Positions 1 to 10,408 of a stretch of 64,000 bases of DNA are shown piece after piece. The position numbers and the translations under genes were made by a program. How positions within the stretch are numbered: the stretch's first letter is position 1; each line of letters opens with the position of its first letter. The notes under the pieces were generated by a model. That model was not told the origin of the DNA. It ran no database searches and saw only the letters and a program-made list of their open reading frames with translations. The DNA is from Candidatus Neoehrlichia procyonis str. RAC413 (GTDB lineage Bacteria > Pseudomonadota > Alphaproteobacteria > Rickettsiales > Anaplasmataceae), in contig NZ_LANX01000001.1 of assembly GCF_000964795.1 (NCBI RefSeq), positions 682,001 through 746,000 of the forward strand, written 5' to 3'.

Positions 1-680
1 TATTAATTTAAATGTCTTTGTTAAAAACTAACTATAATTTAATACTATTCTTAATAATCTTTAAAAAACACTTTTAAATTACTATCTTATTAGGATTAAT
101 CTTTTAAATTTAATATCCTTATATATATATTAAAATTTACCATTATCAACAGCATTCACATATCCCACTGTCACAATACAAACTTACCCCACACATACAC
201 TTTTATTACATACATCTGTACAACAAATTTCTTGTAAACTTAATTATAAACCGTAAATAAATACCTTGCATATACATACCAAAACATCTTAAATAAGGAG
301 AATCAACTATTTACTAACAACTATAAAAATAATCCTAAAACCATTATAATGCTTGTTTTTTCTTCAGAATATCTGCACAAACCCATAGCATATATCTTTA
401 AATGCAATTTTTATTTGCACTATAGGAAAAACTATTCATAAAAAAAACTGCAATATTCTTCATTCTAATTTATAGAGTACCATTTTTTATATTTATATTA
501 TCATTCATTCCAAATGATACATAAACCCTTCCATAGAAACAATAACTTACACGTATAAGTACCCTTAATATGCCATAATCCTTAACTAGATATTTTTTAA
601 CATTTGCCACATGCTTGACATCTCAGCAATTATATGAAAAAAATTAACATGATGGTAAGTATTTTTTATAAATAATTATA
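1..680. other. AT-rich intergenic region at window start
   Basis: No reading frame with family character is visible. A TTGACA hexamer lies at 615-620 upstream of the glycosylase gene, but no good -10 box sits 16-18 bases after it, so I do not call a promoter. Confidence 0.5.
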
Positions 681-1199
681 ATGTCAGATAATATATTATC
701 ACAATCTTTCTATGAACAGTCTTCTCTTATAGTTGCAAGTAAATTATTAGGAAAAAGAATCAGGTGTTATAGTAATTATGGAATAATTATAGAAACAGAG
801 GCTTACATTGGATTTAATGATTTAGCTTCTCATGCTGCTAATGGATACACTAAACGTAACTCTGCGATGTTTGGTCCCGCAGGATTTGCATATGTTTACC
901 TGATTTACGGTATGCATTATTGCTTTAACGTAGTTACGGAACACAAGCAATTTCCAGCAGCAATTCTTATAAGATCAATAATACTTGAAACAAAAGACAA
1001 TAAAACAATTATTAGCGGCCCAGGAAGAGTATGCAAAGCGCTAGAAATTACAAAAGATTTTAACAATACTAACATTACAGCAAATAAAGATATTTGCATT
1101 TACGACTCAAATATCGAGTATGAATACTTATGTACGCCAAGAATTGGAATCAGTAAAGCAAAAGAAAAATTCTGGAGATTCGTAGCTATTAATTTATAG
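681..1199 (+). CDS. mpg: DNA-3-methyladenine glycosylase (AAG/MPG family)
   Basis: This is a monofunctional base-excision repair enzyme that removes alkylated purines such as 3-methyladenine from DNA. The sequence shows the AAG-family core: the ETEAYIG strand near residues 38-44 that carries the catalytic glutamate region, the NSAMFGPAG segment around 60-68, the YVYLIYGMHYCFNVVT block, and a GPGRVCKAL motif near 112. At 172 aa it is slightly shorter than the usual 185-200 aa but has both conserved ends. The start is an ATG. It stands alone, with AT-rich gaps of over 600 bases on both sides. The family call is firm. Confidence 0.93.
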   Translation: MSDNILSQSFYEQSSLIVASKLLGKRIRCYSNYGIIIETEAYIGFNDLASHAANGYTKRNSAMFGPAGFAYVYLIYGMHYCFNVVTEHKQFPAAILIRSIILETKDNKTIISGPGRVCKALEITKDFNNTNITANKDICIYDSNIEYEYLCTPRIGISKAKEKFWRFVAINL

Positions 1200-1825
1200 C
1201 AAAAATAATATTTAACTTAATGCATAACCACAAACCATAAAATAAAATGCATATGATTCATCTTCTATGCTACTGTATTTTGATAATATTCACATACATT
1301 TTTTTATTGTACACATCATTGCTTCCCACTTGTCACAGAACATAGCAACCTTCAATAGATGATAATGGGGAGATGTAGATAGATTACAAATCATGTACTG
1401 TCCAAAAGTTAAAGAATATTAAGACAAATTACACTAAAAAATAATAACCTAATTATAAAGTATAAGTATATAAAACTTACACATATACTTTACAGTAATC
1501 ACCCCTTCCCTTTTTTTTCTTTATAAACACATTAATATTGCAAGTCAATACATAAAAACCATATATACAGCAAGCCCTTCATGATTATGAACAAAAATAA
1601 AACTTACAAGCTTTATTTCATACATGTGTCATGCTTGCTACTTTATTACATACTGGTCATAAAATAGGATAATAAGACTTTAAATACAACCGTACAAACA
1701 GCTTATCACAATTATGATAAATAATGACCATACAAATAGAATATTGCAAAAAAACTTTACATTCACACTTAATGTACAGCCAAGTAAAAAAAGATATATT
1801 AACACTTCTTTTTTTTTTCTCAAGC
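1200..1825. other. Intergenic region between convergent mpg and cdsA
   Basis: AT-rich sequence with no supported gene. A 61-codon frame on the minus strand (1657-1842) overlaps the cdsA end and has no family character. No clear stem-loop terminator is seen for either gene. Confidence 0.5.
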
Positions 1826-2470
1826 CTAAAAAAACTTAGCAATGCTTTTAATATAATACGCAGTTAACGGAGCAGTAAAAATAAATCCATCCATACGGTC
1901 AAGAATACCTCCATGACCAGGAATAACTGAGCCACTATTTTTTACCTTACATAAACGTTTAACAAAAGATTCTGTAAAATCACCAAGTTGAGCAATTATA
2001 GCAATAACCATCCCTATAATTAAAGAGTGCGACACAGAAAATATACCAAAAATAATAGACATCATCATACTAGTCATCATGCTAAATATAATACCTCCAC
2101 ATAACCCAGACCATGTTTTGTTAGGGCTTATTATAGGCAATATTTTCCATCCTCCAATACTTTTACCAACAAAATACGCCGCTATATCTGTACTCCAGAC
2201 ACTGAATATTAACCATAATAGCAACATAGTACCATGAGGTAAACTATATATATACAACAATGAAGCATACGGTAGTATTATAACAAAAAATGCAGGTATA
2301 TAAAAAACTTTCCTTCCTGCAGTCATATTACCCCACTCAAAAGCAGAGATAACCGCTATAGTAAAAAAAAGAGTATAAACTGCCATTTTTCCACTATATA
2401 GACTAAATACCAATATACAAAAAATTAGCACAGAAGTTAACGTCCTGACTAGCAAATTTTTACCTACCAT
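1826..2470 (-). CDS. cdsA: Phosphatidate cytidylyltransferase
   Basis: This integral membrane enzyme converts phosphatidic acid and CTP to CDP-diacylglycerol, the precursor of bacterial phospholipids. Several hydrophobic helices are visible. The C-terminal CDP-alcohol signature is present: SPNKTWSGLCGG around residues 115-126, then GDFTESFVKRLCKVKNSG and PGHGGILDRMDG near 183-194. At 214 aa it is shorter than the E. coli protein (285 aa) but typical of Rickettsiales. Its ATG overlaps the end of uppS by 11 bases, so the two are translationally coupled. It is the last gene of the pyrH-frr-uppS-cdsA operon. Confidence 0.94.
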   Translation of the reverse strand: MVGKNLLVRTLTSVLIFCILVFSLYSGKMAVYTLFFTIAVISAFEWGNMTAGRKVFYIPAFFVIILPYASLLYIYSLPHGTMLLLWLIFSVWSTDIAAYFVGKSIGGWKILPIISPNKTWSGLCGGIIFSMMTSMMMSIIFGIFSVSHSLIIGMVIAIIAQLGDFTESFVKRLCKVKNSGSVIPGHGGILDRMDGFIFTAPLTAYYIKSIAKFF

Positions 2471-3155
2471 ATCTTCTATTCCTCATTGAGTATTCATTAA
2501 GTGCTTCCACAAAATGTTTCCTTGTAAAGTCAGGCCACATTATACTGCAAAAATATAGCTCAGCATACGCTAATTGCCATAATAAAAAGTTACTTAGCCT
2601 TTTTTCTCCACCTGAACGAATCAATAAGTCAACATCCGGCAAATTTTTACTACACAAAAAACTTTTCACTATTTCACCATCAACAACTTTAACATTATTA
2701 CATATTATAGAGTTTACTGCTTCTACTATTTCTTGCCTTGCCCCATAACTAATTGCTATATTTAAAAATAAACCATCATTACTGAAGGTTGCAAGTTGTA
2801 TTTCATTTATCTTTCTAATTATATTATTAGGCAGTAACTCTAAATTACCAATAAAATTAATTTTAACATTTTTATTTACTAAACTATAAACAGCAGATGA
2901 TAGATAACTATCTATTAACTCCATTAAACTATCAATATCACCTTTCTCCCTCAGCCAATTTTCTAAAGAAAAAGCATAGAGCGTTAAGTACTGTATAGAA
3001 TAATCAAGACATATATCTATTACCTTCTCTGCCGCACGACCACCTTCTTCATATCCTTTAATTCTTGGCAGTCCATGATCTTTAGCCCATCTACCATTAC
3101 CATCCATTATTACAGCAACATGATTAGGTAAATTATGAATAGCTACATAATCCAT
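2460..3155 (-). CDS. uppS: Undecaprenyl diphosphate synthase (cis-prenyltransferase)
   Basis: It condenses isopentenyl diphosphate units onto farnesyl diphosphate to make the C55 lipid carrier used for cell-wall precursors. The N-terminal signature is clear: HVAVIMDGNGRWA at residues 12-24, with the Mg-binding Asp in MDGN, followed by the LTLYAFSLENW block at about 57-67. The C-terminal DLLIRSGGEKRLSNFLLWQ motif is also present. Length (231 aa) is normal. It lies 9 bases after frr and overlaps cdsA, as in the conserved operon. Its presence matters because Ehrlichia is thought to make little or no peptidoglycan. Confidence 0.95.
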   Translation of the reverse strand: MDYVAIHNLPNHVAVIMDGNGRWAKDHGLPRIKGYEEGGRAAEKVIDICLDYSIQYLTLYAFSLENWLREKGDIDSLMELIDSYLSSAVYSLVNKNVKINFIGNLELLPNNIIRKINEIQLATFSNDGLFLNIAISYGARQEIVEAVNSIICNNVKVVDGEIVKSFLCSKNLPDVDLLIRSGGEKRLSNFLLWQLAYAELYFCSIMWPDFTRKHFVEALNEYSMRNRRYGR

Positions 3156-3164
3156 ATATGCAAC

Positions 3165-3719
3165 TTACACACTTAAAATTTCATTTTCTTTTACAGTAAA
3201 AGCATCTGATATTTTTTTTATAAATTCATCTGTCATTTTCTGTATCTCTGCACCACACATATAAAAATCATCCTTTGACATTTCTTTATTATCTTGAATA
3301 GCTTTTAATTTATCCATCGAATCACGCCTTATATTACGTATTGACACTTTAGCCTCTTCTGATAGTTTACTTAGTAACTTTACTAAATTCTTCCTCATAT
3401 CTTGTGTTAAATCAGGAATTGTTAATCTTATCGTATTAGACTCACATAATATACCAAATCCTAAATTAGAACTCTCTATTGCAGACTTGATATCACCTAT
3501 AATACCTACATCCCATGCAGTTATTGTTAACAACTTATCAGATGCAGTAATATTGGCAATCGTATTTAATTTTACTCGACCACCATAATAATCAACTGTT
3601 ATTCCATCTAGTAAAGAAGCCTTTGCCCTTCCTGTCTTAATTCCAGAAATATCATTTAAAAACAATGACATTGTCTTTTCCATCTTTGTTCTTATATCTT
3701 GCTTCATTTCACTTATCAT
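3165..3719 (-). CDS. frr: Ribosome recycling factor
   Basis: RRF works with EF-G to split post-termination ribosomes. The 184-aa length matches the family. Visible hallmarks are [22 protein letters not shown] at about residues 24-45, and the C-terminal helical arm with [15 protein letters not shown] near 128-142. The start is ATG 3719; another in-frame ATG at 3707 (MKQD) is also possible. It lies 21 bases after pyrH and 9 bases before uppS in the standard operon order. Confidence 0.96.
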   Translation of the reverse strand: MISEMKQDIRTKMEKTMSLFLNDISGIKTGRAKASLLDGITVDYYGGRVKLNTIANITASDKLLTITAWDVGIIGDIKSAIESSNLGFGILCESNTIRLTIPDLTQDMRKNLVKLLSKLSEEAKVSIRNIRRDSMDKLKAIQDNKEMSKDDFYMCGAEIQKMTDEFIKKISDAFTVKENEILSV

Positions 3720-3740
3720 ATATTTACCCAGTATTTTATA

Positions 3741-4472
3741 TTAATCAGATATAGTTGTATACACACCTTTTCCTCTAATCACATCTGCAAAAGCATTTTT
3801 TTTATTTAGATTAAAAACTATAATAGGTACAGAATTTTCCCTAGCTAAAGACAAAGCAGCAACATCCATAATTTTTAAATCTGAAGCCAATAAATCAAGA
3901 TATGAAATGCGGCTATATCTTACAGCATTACTATCTTTTTTAGGATCAGAAGAATAAACACCGTCAACTTGGGTACCTTTAAATATAGCATCACAACGCA
4001 TTTCTATCCCACGCAATGCAGCAGCTGTATCCGTCGTAAAAAATGGACTACCTATTCCTGCAGCACATATTACAACTCTTCCCTTTTCCAAATGACGTAT
4101 AGCACGCCTTCTTATATATGTCTCGCAAATAGAATGCATCGGTATTGCTGACAATACTCTAGAGTGTACGTTAATTTTTTCTAATGAATTCTGTAAAGAT
4201 AAAGCATTTATTACAGTAGCTAACATACCTATATAATCATTACTAGCCCTTTCAAATCCCAAAGAAGATGATGCTTCAGCACCACGAAATATATTACCTC
4301 CACCAACAACAAGACAAATTTGAACCCCAAAACTACCAACTAACTTTATATCACAAGATAATTTTTCAATAACTTCTAAATCACATCCAAAATTTTTACT
4401 ACCCATCAGTGCCTCACCAGACACCTTAAGTAATACTCTAGAGTACTTTACACTACCTATATCAGAATCCAT
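3741..4472 (-). CDS. pyrH: Uridylate kinase (UMP kinase)
   Basis: This hexameric amino-acid-kinase-fold enzyme phosphorylates UMP to UDP in pyrimidine nucleotide synthesis. Family motifs seen are [15 protein letters not shown] near residues 10-24, the [11 protein letters not shown] phosphate-binding loop around 55-65, and [18 protein letters not shown] with the conserved TTDTAA. Length (243 aa) is typical. It is the first gene of the minus-strand operon pyrH-frr-uppS-cdsA. In many alphaproteobacteria tsf precedes it, but here a 320-base gap and the AsmA-like gene lie upstream. Confidence 0.96.
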   Translation of the reverse strand: MDSDIGSVKYSRVLLKVSGEALMGSKNFGCDLEVIEKLSCDIKLVGSFGVQICLVVGGGNIFRGAEASSSLGFERASNDYIGMLATVINALSLQNSLEKINVHSRVLSAIPMHSICETYIRRRAIRHLEKGRVVICAAGIGSPFFTTDTAAALRGIEMRCDAIFKGTQVDGVYSSDPKKDSNAVRYSRISYLDLLASDLKIMDVAALSLARENSVPIIVFNLNKKNAFADVIRGKGVYTTISD

Positions 4473-4792
4473 AATTAATTCTTTACCAATTTTATAATAA
4501 ATATTATACTTCAGCGCTATATTACTATTAATTCTGCATTATACAATAAATACAGAAATGTGCAATATACTATCAAATGATAATAATTTACCATATTAAA
4601 CATTTTTAGCATAAAAATTATCAGCAATTACCAAACCATATATTCATCAATTCTACATGTCTTAAAAAATTATTAACTATCACCCTTATGATAACATCTT
4701 ATAAACTATCAATTTAAATTAACTCTAAAACCATTTTCTTGCACAATGCTTTTAAACTATAAGCAACTACAATATATATAAAATAAATACGA
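4473..4792. other. Intergenic region upstream of pyrH
   Basis: About 320 AT-rich bases between pyrH and the end of the AsmA-like gene. It should hold the pyrH operon promoter, but I cannot identify a convincing -35/-10 pair. Confidence 0.4.
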
Positions 4793-7747
4793 TTAGCTAG
4801 CAACTTTAGTATTCCGTAACATTCTATCATCAAAAACTTTTAATACCCTTTTTAGCAAATTTGGGGCTAAAATTGACATAAGATTTACTAATACATCATG
4901 TTCTTTATCATTTCCTTTAACTTTGTAATCAATAGCAATTATACCTCTACTTTGACCACCTGTCAGTAACTTCCCAATTACAGGAGTCTGCCATATTATT
5001 TTATTAATAACATATGCAGGAATAATTTGACCTTTAATATCAAATACCTTTGTACTCACATCAACATTACCACTTAAGCTAATACCAAGCTCAGAACCTT
5101 CCATCCATGATTCTTGGATTTTTATTAAATTATTTCTATATGTAAAAGGTACATTTAAACGATAGAAATATATTCCCTGTCCATTTAAAGTATTTAATAT
5201 ACCCTTAAGAGATGATAAAGTTAATATTTGAGCCAAAATAGATGCATTAACAACATGAAAATTTGTTAACGAAAACATACCGTAAGTTTCTTTATTATCA
5301 GTTGGAATATGTATATAAAAAGATAAGTGACCCTTTTCTATAGTGTTCATTACATCAAATGCACGTAAAAAGTACCCAGCATTCTCTGATGTGATCTCTA
5401 ATCCAATACCACTATATTCTATGCTCAACGCAGCTTTATCAGAAAAATAACCTTTCAGCTTACTACCTATACAACTGACATTATCACAATTTAATGACAA
5501 AGTAACATCATGAAGTACAATATTATTTTTCAGTAATAAATTACTTACTTTCATATTTATACGAATATTATTTGTATTAGATTGTTTATCAAAAAAAGCA
5601 TTAAAGTTTACTTTGCTAAAATCTACAAATTCGCCATATATCTCAAATATTAACTTACCATCATCAGACTTTATGGAAGCATTAACACTTGTATTAAAAA
5701 GCTTAGCATTTTTTACAAGCAAATCAACGTCCTTACCCATTTTACCTTTAAGCTTTATGTTAATATCTTTCCCTATTACATCAGCATAAGTTAATTTAAT
5801 ATCATTACGATTTTTTAATAATGCCAAAAATTTTACACTGCTATTTTGACTATTGATTGTAAAGTACTTCTTTCCTAAATTAAAATCTACAATATCTAAA
5901 TTACCCTCTATTAAGGTGTCACCAGTATTAAGATAATTAGTTATCCAATGAACATTAGCTTTAGCTTTACCTTGAAAATCTTTATAATTAAATATTTTCA
6001 AATTTTTAATATTATCACTAGAAAGATATCCAGAAAATTTATAGTAAAACTTTTCTGCTTTTTTTTCATCTTGAATGATATTTAAGCTCATGTCATGACC
6101 ATTCATCCATCCATCAACTTTCACTCTTACATGATTGTTATTTATCAATACATTAACTGTAGAATTATCTATATCAAAACTACCAAGAACTTTCTTTGCA
6201 ACAAAAGATGTAATTTGAGAATTTATATCTTTAGAATAGTAAACTGACTTATTATTTGCTAAATTAAATATCTTAAAATTAAATTTAGTATCAGCACTAC
6301 CAAATATAAAGTTTTCGTTAAGCTGCAATAATTGATGATCAGCTGCTATTTTATAAAGTTTACGCACATTACTAACAGCTTTACCTTTTATATACATAAT
6401 AGCATTAATATCATTTATTCTCATTGCAACGCTACCTTCTGTAATATTAATACCTTGAAAACTAGCATTATTAGAGCTAACAGAAAAATTATCATTGTTC
6501 AATAGCAGCGTGCCGCTTACAATCTTAACAGATTTATGATCATTAATCATAATACTAGCATTATTAATATGCGAGCGCACATTATAATTTAATATAATAT
6601 TTTTAATATTAGAAATATTACCATGTAATGTAGCACTAACGTCACCAAAATTACCATCTAAAATACTGTTACAATACCAAGTTTTCACTTTAGAATACAA
6701 CGCATTAGGCCAATAATTACATACTGCTTTTGTATTAATTACATTAGCATTAATATCTACATTAAAATCCTGGCTACTTACATTCAATTCACCATTTACT
6801 GTCACATTACTTTTATCTATAGACAAGTAGAAACTTTTTACTGTTAATAAACCATCCTGATAATTTAGCTGAGCATTTAAATTATCAATATGACATTCGC
6901 TAGGATACGCACATGGAATATTACCGCTAATATCCTGCAAACTAACATTGGCATATTTTATATGATCGTATTCATCAAATATTATATTCAAACTTCCTGA
7001 AATATGAGCAATGTTATCATATAATAAAAGCCTTTTATCAACAAATCCTAAAAAATGTAATAACCTTGTATTAAAGTTATTATAAACCATGTTCAGTGAT
7101 ATTACACCCTTATAATGTTCTGATAGCGTTAGCTGTATAAAAGAACTATTATTATTTCCTAATGTAAAACTAAACATATTGCTATCGTACTCTTTTTTTA
7201 TCCCTATATGTAGATAATCTAACAGTAAACTTTCTCCTGCATTACCAATAATAGTAAGATTTTGAACATGTATTGGAATACTTAACTTTACTAATTTAAT
7301 TAAGTATTTTTTTAACGATTTTATTGAATTAATACTTGTTATTGTAAAATTAGAGGTTTTTTTTATATCATAAACACTTACATTCACCTTTTGAACATCA
7401 ATATGTGCAAAATCAAAATCTCCCCACAAAAATAAAATCCCTATTCTAGAATGCAAAGATAACTTTGGAATATTAATTTTTACTCCCAAATCACTGTTAT
7501 TAACAATAATATTACTTGCTGATAATATAAAATTCTCATCTGCTTTTTTCCATAACAACTTTGTATTTTGTATACTAACTTCTGACCCAGGAAAAATACT
7601 AGATAACCGATATTTTACATATAAATTTATAATGTTTGCTTTAATCTCTATCACACCATTGCTCTGCATATAGTAATAGAGCCATCCACTCATTACACAA
7701 AATATAACTATTATAAATAATTGAATAAAAAATTTCACACTAACCAT
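4793..7747 (-). CDS. Large AsmA/YhdP-like envelope protein (DUF3971-type)
   Basis: A 984-aa protein with one N-terminal membrane segment (about residues 4-28, ending at YYYMQ) and a long beta-rich, Asn/Ile/Ser-rich body typical of the AsmA/TamB/YhdP repeating-groove group. The C-terminal 130 residues carry the AsmA-like signature: a GSELGISLSGNVD strand followed by FDIKGQIIPAYVINK and a PVIGKLLTGG motif. In other bacteria these inner-membrane-anchored proteins help carry phospholipids across the periplasm to the outer membrane. That role here is inference. It is monocistronic, with gaps on both sides. The family call is good, the exact orthology (YhdP rather than AsmA) less certain. Confidence 0.8.
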   Translation of the reverse strand: MVSVKFFIQLFIIVIFCVMSGWLYYYMQSNGVIEIKANIINLYVKYRLSSIFPGSEVSIQNTKLLWKKADENFILSASNIIVNNSDLGVKINIPKLSLHSRIGILFLWGDFDFAHIDVQKVNVSVYDIKKTSNFTITSINSIKSLKKYLIKLVKLSIPIHVQNLTIIGNAGESLLLDYLHIGIKKEYDSNMFSFTLGNNNSSFIQLTLSEHYKGVISLNMVYNNFNTRLLHFLGFVDKRLLLYDNIAHISGSLNIIFDEYDHIKYANVSLQDISGNIPCAYPSECHIDNLNAQLNYQDGLLTVKSFYLSIDKSNVTVNGELNVSSQDFNVDINANVINTKAVCNYWPNALYSKVKTWYCNSILDGNFGDVSATLHGNISNIKNIILNYNVRSHINNASIMINDHKSVKIVSGTLLLNNDNFSVSSNNASFQGINITEGSVAMRINDINAIMYIKGKAVSNVRKLYKIAADHQLLQLNENFIFGSADTKFNFKIFNLANNKSVYYSKDINSQITSFVAKKVLGSFDIDNSTVNVLINNNHVRVKVDGWMNGHDMSLNIIQDEKKAEKFYYKFSGYLSSDNIKNLKIFNYKDFQGKAKANVHWITNYLNTGDTLIEGNLDIVDFNLGKKYFTINSQNSSVKFLALLKNRNDIKLTYADVIGKDINIKLKGKMGKDVDLLVKNAKLFNTSVNASIKSDDGKLIFEIYGEFVDFSKVNFNAFFDKQSNTNNIRINMKVSNLLLKNNIVLHDVTLSLNCDNVSCIGSKLKGYFSDKAALSIEYSGIGLEITSENAGYFLRAFDVMNTIEKGHLSFYIHIPTDNKETYGMFSLTNFHVVNASILAQILTLSSLKGILNTLNGQGIYFYRLNVPFTYRNNLIKIQESWMEGSELGISLSGNVDVSTKVFDIKGQIIPAYVINKIIWQTPVIGKLLTGGQSRGIIAIDYKVKGNDKEHDVLVNLMSILAPNLLKRVLKVFDDRMLRNTKVAS

Positions 7748-7846
7748 AATACAGCATATGGAATAAAAATATCTTCTATAATACTAGCCAACATTAGATA
7801 AACATGCCCAACATTAAATTAATTCTCTCAAAATTAGATTAACACA

Positions 7847-8305
7847 CTAGCCACCACATATTGCATTTATACTACTACGTGCTAACATATCTACTTCCTC
7901 ATTATACTTATTGCCCACATGTGCTCTTACCCAATACCAATTAACATCGTGTAGCAAAGTAAGCTTGTCTAATTCTAACCACAAATCTAAATTTTTAACA
8001 GGTAATTTATTTGCTGTTTTCCATCCATTTATTTTCCACTTGTGTATCCATAGTGTAATACCATTTTTAACATAAATACTATCCGTATATAATTGTACAT
8101 TAGAATAACACTCTAAAATTTTTAAAGCTTGAATAACTGCAACTAATTCCATTTTATTATTTGTAGTATAAGATTCACTGCCACAAATTCTTTTTTCTGT
8201 TTTATTATTGCTAAAAAATAATATAGCTCCCCATCCTCCAGGACCAGGATTCCCAGAACATGCCCCATCAGTGTATATAATAACCTCCTGCTGATTTATC
8301 ACCAT
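7847..8305 (-). CDS. rnhA: Ribonuclease HI
   Basis: It degrades the RNA strand of RNA-DNA hybrids, for example in Okazaki primers and R-loops. The full DEDD metal site can be read: Asp13 in [17 protein letters not shown], Glu53 in [10 protein letters not shown], Asp75 in LYTDSIYV and Asp139 in EEVDMLARS. His129 is probably within the [14 protein letters not shown] loop. Length of 152 aa equals the family norm. The ATG start gives the canonical N-terminus. It is transcribed in the same direction as the AsmA-like gene, about 100 bases upstream of it. Confidence 0.96.
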   Translation of the reverse strand: MVINQQEVIIYTDGACSGNPGPGGWGAILFFSNNKTEKRICGSESYTTNNKMELVAVIQALKILECYSNVQLYTDSIYVKNGITLWIHKWKINGWKTANKLPVKNLDLWLELDKLTLLHDVNWYWVRAHVGNKYNEEVDMLARSSINAICGG

Positions 8306-10408
8306 AATATATTCCTCAGTGTACCAAATATATTATACTAACATAAAACTTTATGATATTTCTATTGCATAGACAATATAATTTGATAAACTGCCCTAAA
8401 TTTAACTGAAGATATGTTGCTTTTTCATAATGCAAGGAATTTACAATCATTTATATAATTAGTTATTGTCACTCATTAATTCCTTCATTATAAATAGAAA
8501 AAATCAATCACGCAATTATTAACCTACGCACTTAATACAGACTAAAATTTCAGCAGCTTCAATCAAGACAATCCTTGTAAACAAAACATATAAACGAAAC
8601 ACCTTTTTCATCTTTTTAGAGTACAGTCAAAAGTTTTATATAATTCAACATAACTCTATAATTATAAGCAAATCAGATCTTAATAAGCAATGCATAAGAG
8701 TTAAACATGCACTAAAAGCCAATAGTTTTCATGACTCTTACATTATCAATTAGCTAAGCTAAAAAAATTATAGAGTACCAATATGTAAGATATATCATCT
8801 TAACACATAATGATTAAAGAAAGATAATATTAACAAAATAAAACCATGCTAATACAGAAGAACAGATAAGTAATAGCAATTAATCATGTTAAAAACACAA
8901 TCCTATATATGAAATATTATGTAATATATAAGAATTATAATAATAGCATATAAAGTATTAACTTTACAATATATTACCTCCCTATAGAAGATCATAAACG
9001 CACAATTATTATGCGTCATTATAATTACATTTACTGTTTATATCATTTGATAAATCTTCAGTATTAACATCCATAACTATATTATCTATCTTCTAAAATA
9101 CATAACGTTACTACATGTAATTATGATTAACCTCACTGCATATACATATAAAAATTTCACAGTTTTTATTAGGAACAATGGATTTTTATCATATTTCATA
9201 ATGATGTTATTCTTGTTTTAAATATTCCTGTAAAATAATAGTATAACTTTTGTTAAAGACATGAATTTATCATATTTATTATGGCTTAACATCTTATGTA
9301 TTTAATGTTAGCTGTATTATTCTAGCCATATTTTTATATGGTTTATTAGTCATTTTATTGTCTTCTATTAAAGTAAATATCAAAAAATAGGTCAAACAAC
9401 AGTTAATGATCTCACACATCTACAAAAAACTAAATTCAATACATCAAAAAGTAAAACAACCTTTGATAAGTAACACACAAAAAATGTAGACCCCCTACAA
9501 AAACTTGATAAGCTCAATATAACGTCATGAACACATCAATCTTGATATGTACAACTAAAGCATGTATTACAAAAGCTTAATAACAATCATTATGTTGTCA
9601 ATAAACTACATATTAATGATACCTAACAATTACCATAAAAACAAAACATATATTACAGATCAAAACATAAAAATTGCATATAAGATAGTATCGATATACA
9701 ACTAATTAACATAACAACAATGTTATAATGAATGCATTACTACTAACAATATAATAACCTTGTGCATCTTTAACTAAGTAATACCATAGTTATATTCATG
9801 GAACCTTATAATTTAAATATTCTCCTAAAATACTCCCATAAATTTGAAGAATTATCATTAACAATGCCACAGTGCTTACCTGATATATATACACCACCTA
9901 TATCTTTATGTGAGGTTACCTAATTAACTCAAACAACAAATTATTTTACACAAACCCTACTTACCTATTACATAGTAATGCTTATTATAAAGTATATTAA
10001 TTTTTTCCTTAATAAGTTATTGTAGTTTTATCACGCTACAGTCACAAAAAAATTCTCAATGAATAGATGTTTGTAGTATCATACAATAATGAGCTATATG
10101 AGTAGTCTTTACTGAATTAATGCTCGTGCTTGTTTTTGTGCTTTAATAAGTTACAATTATACTTTTAATTTATTATTTTATGTAATTTCATATAAATAAG
10201 ATTATATAAAAAATGTATTACCTTATTAATTAGTTTTAAATTAAATCTAATGCAATATTAAAAATTAGCAATTTTTTAAGTCAATAGTAATATAAATAGA
10301 TAGATCGTTACAATAAAAGCCTTTACAAGTGATGGTCATAATAACATAATTTACATATGTATTTAGTGTTTTTACTCTTGTTTTATCAGATACTATAATG
10401 TAAGAGTT
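8306..10408. other. 2.1 kb intergenic region, no gene recognised
   Basis: Very AT-rich on both strands, with stops in all frames at short intervals. No tRNA, structured RNA signature or poly-C run is seen. The only distinct element is a small hairpin at 9485-9499 (TGTAG/CTACA arms, five-base loop) followed on the minus strand by six T residues, which could act as a weak minus-strand terminator. Divergent genes rnhA(-) and the M23 peptidase(+) flank it, so their promoters must lie near its ends. Confidence 0.5.
9475..9503 (-). terminator. Possible weak intrinsic terminator (minus strand)
   Basis: On the minus strand, TGTAG, a GGGGT loop and CTACA are followed directly by TTTTTT. The stem has only five pairs, so this may be chance in AT-rich DNA. 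No gene lies immediately upstream on that strand. Confidence 0.2.

Noticed and set aside
615..620. TTGACA upstream of mpg as a promoter
   Set aside because: No acceptable -10 box at 16-18 bases; a TATATG follows after only ten.
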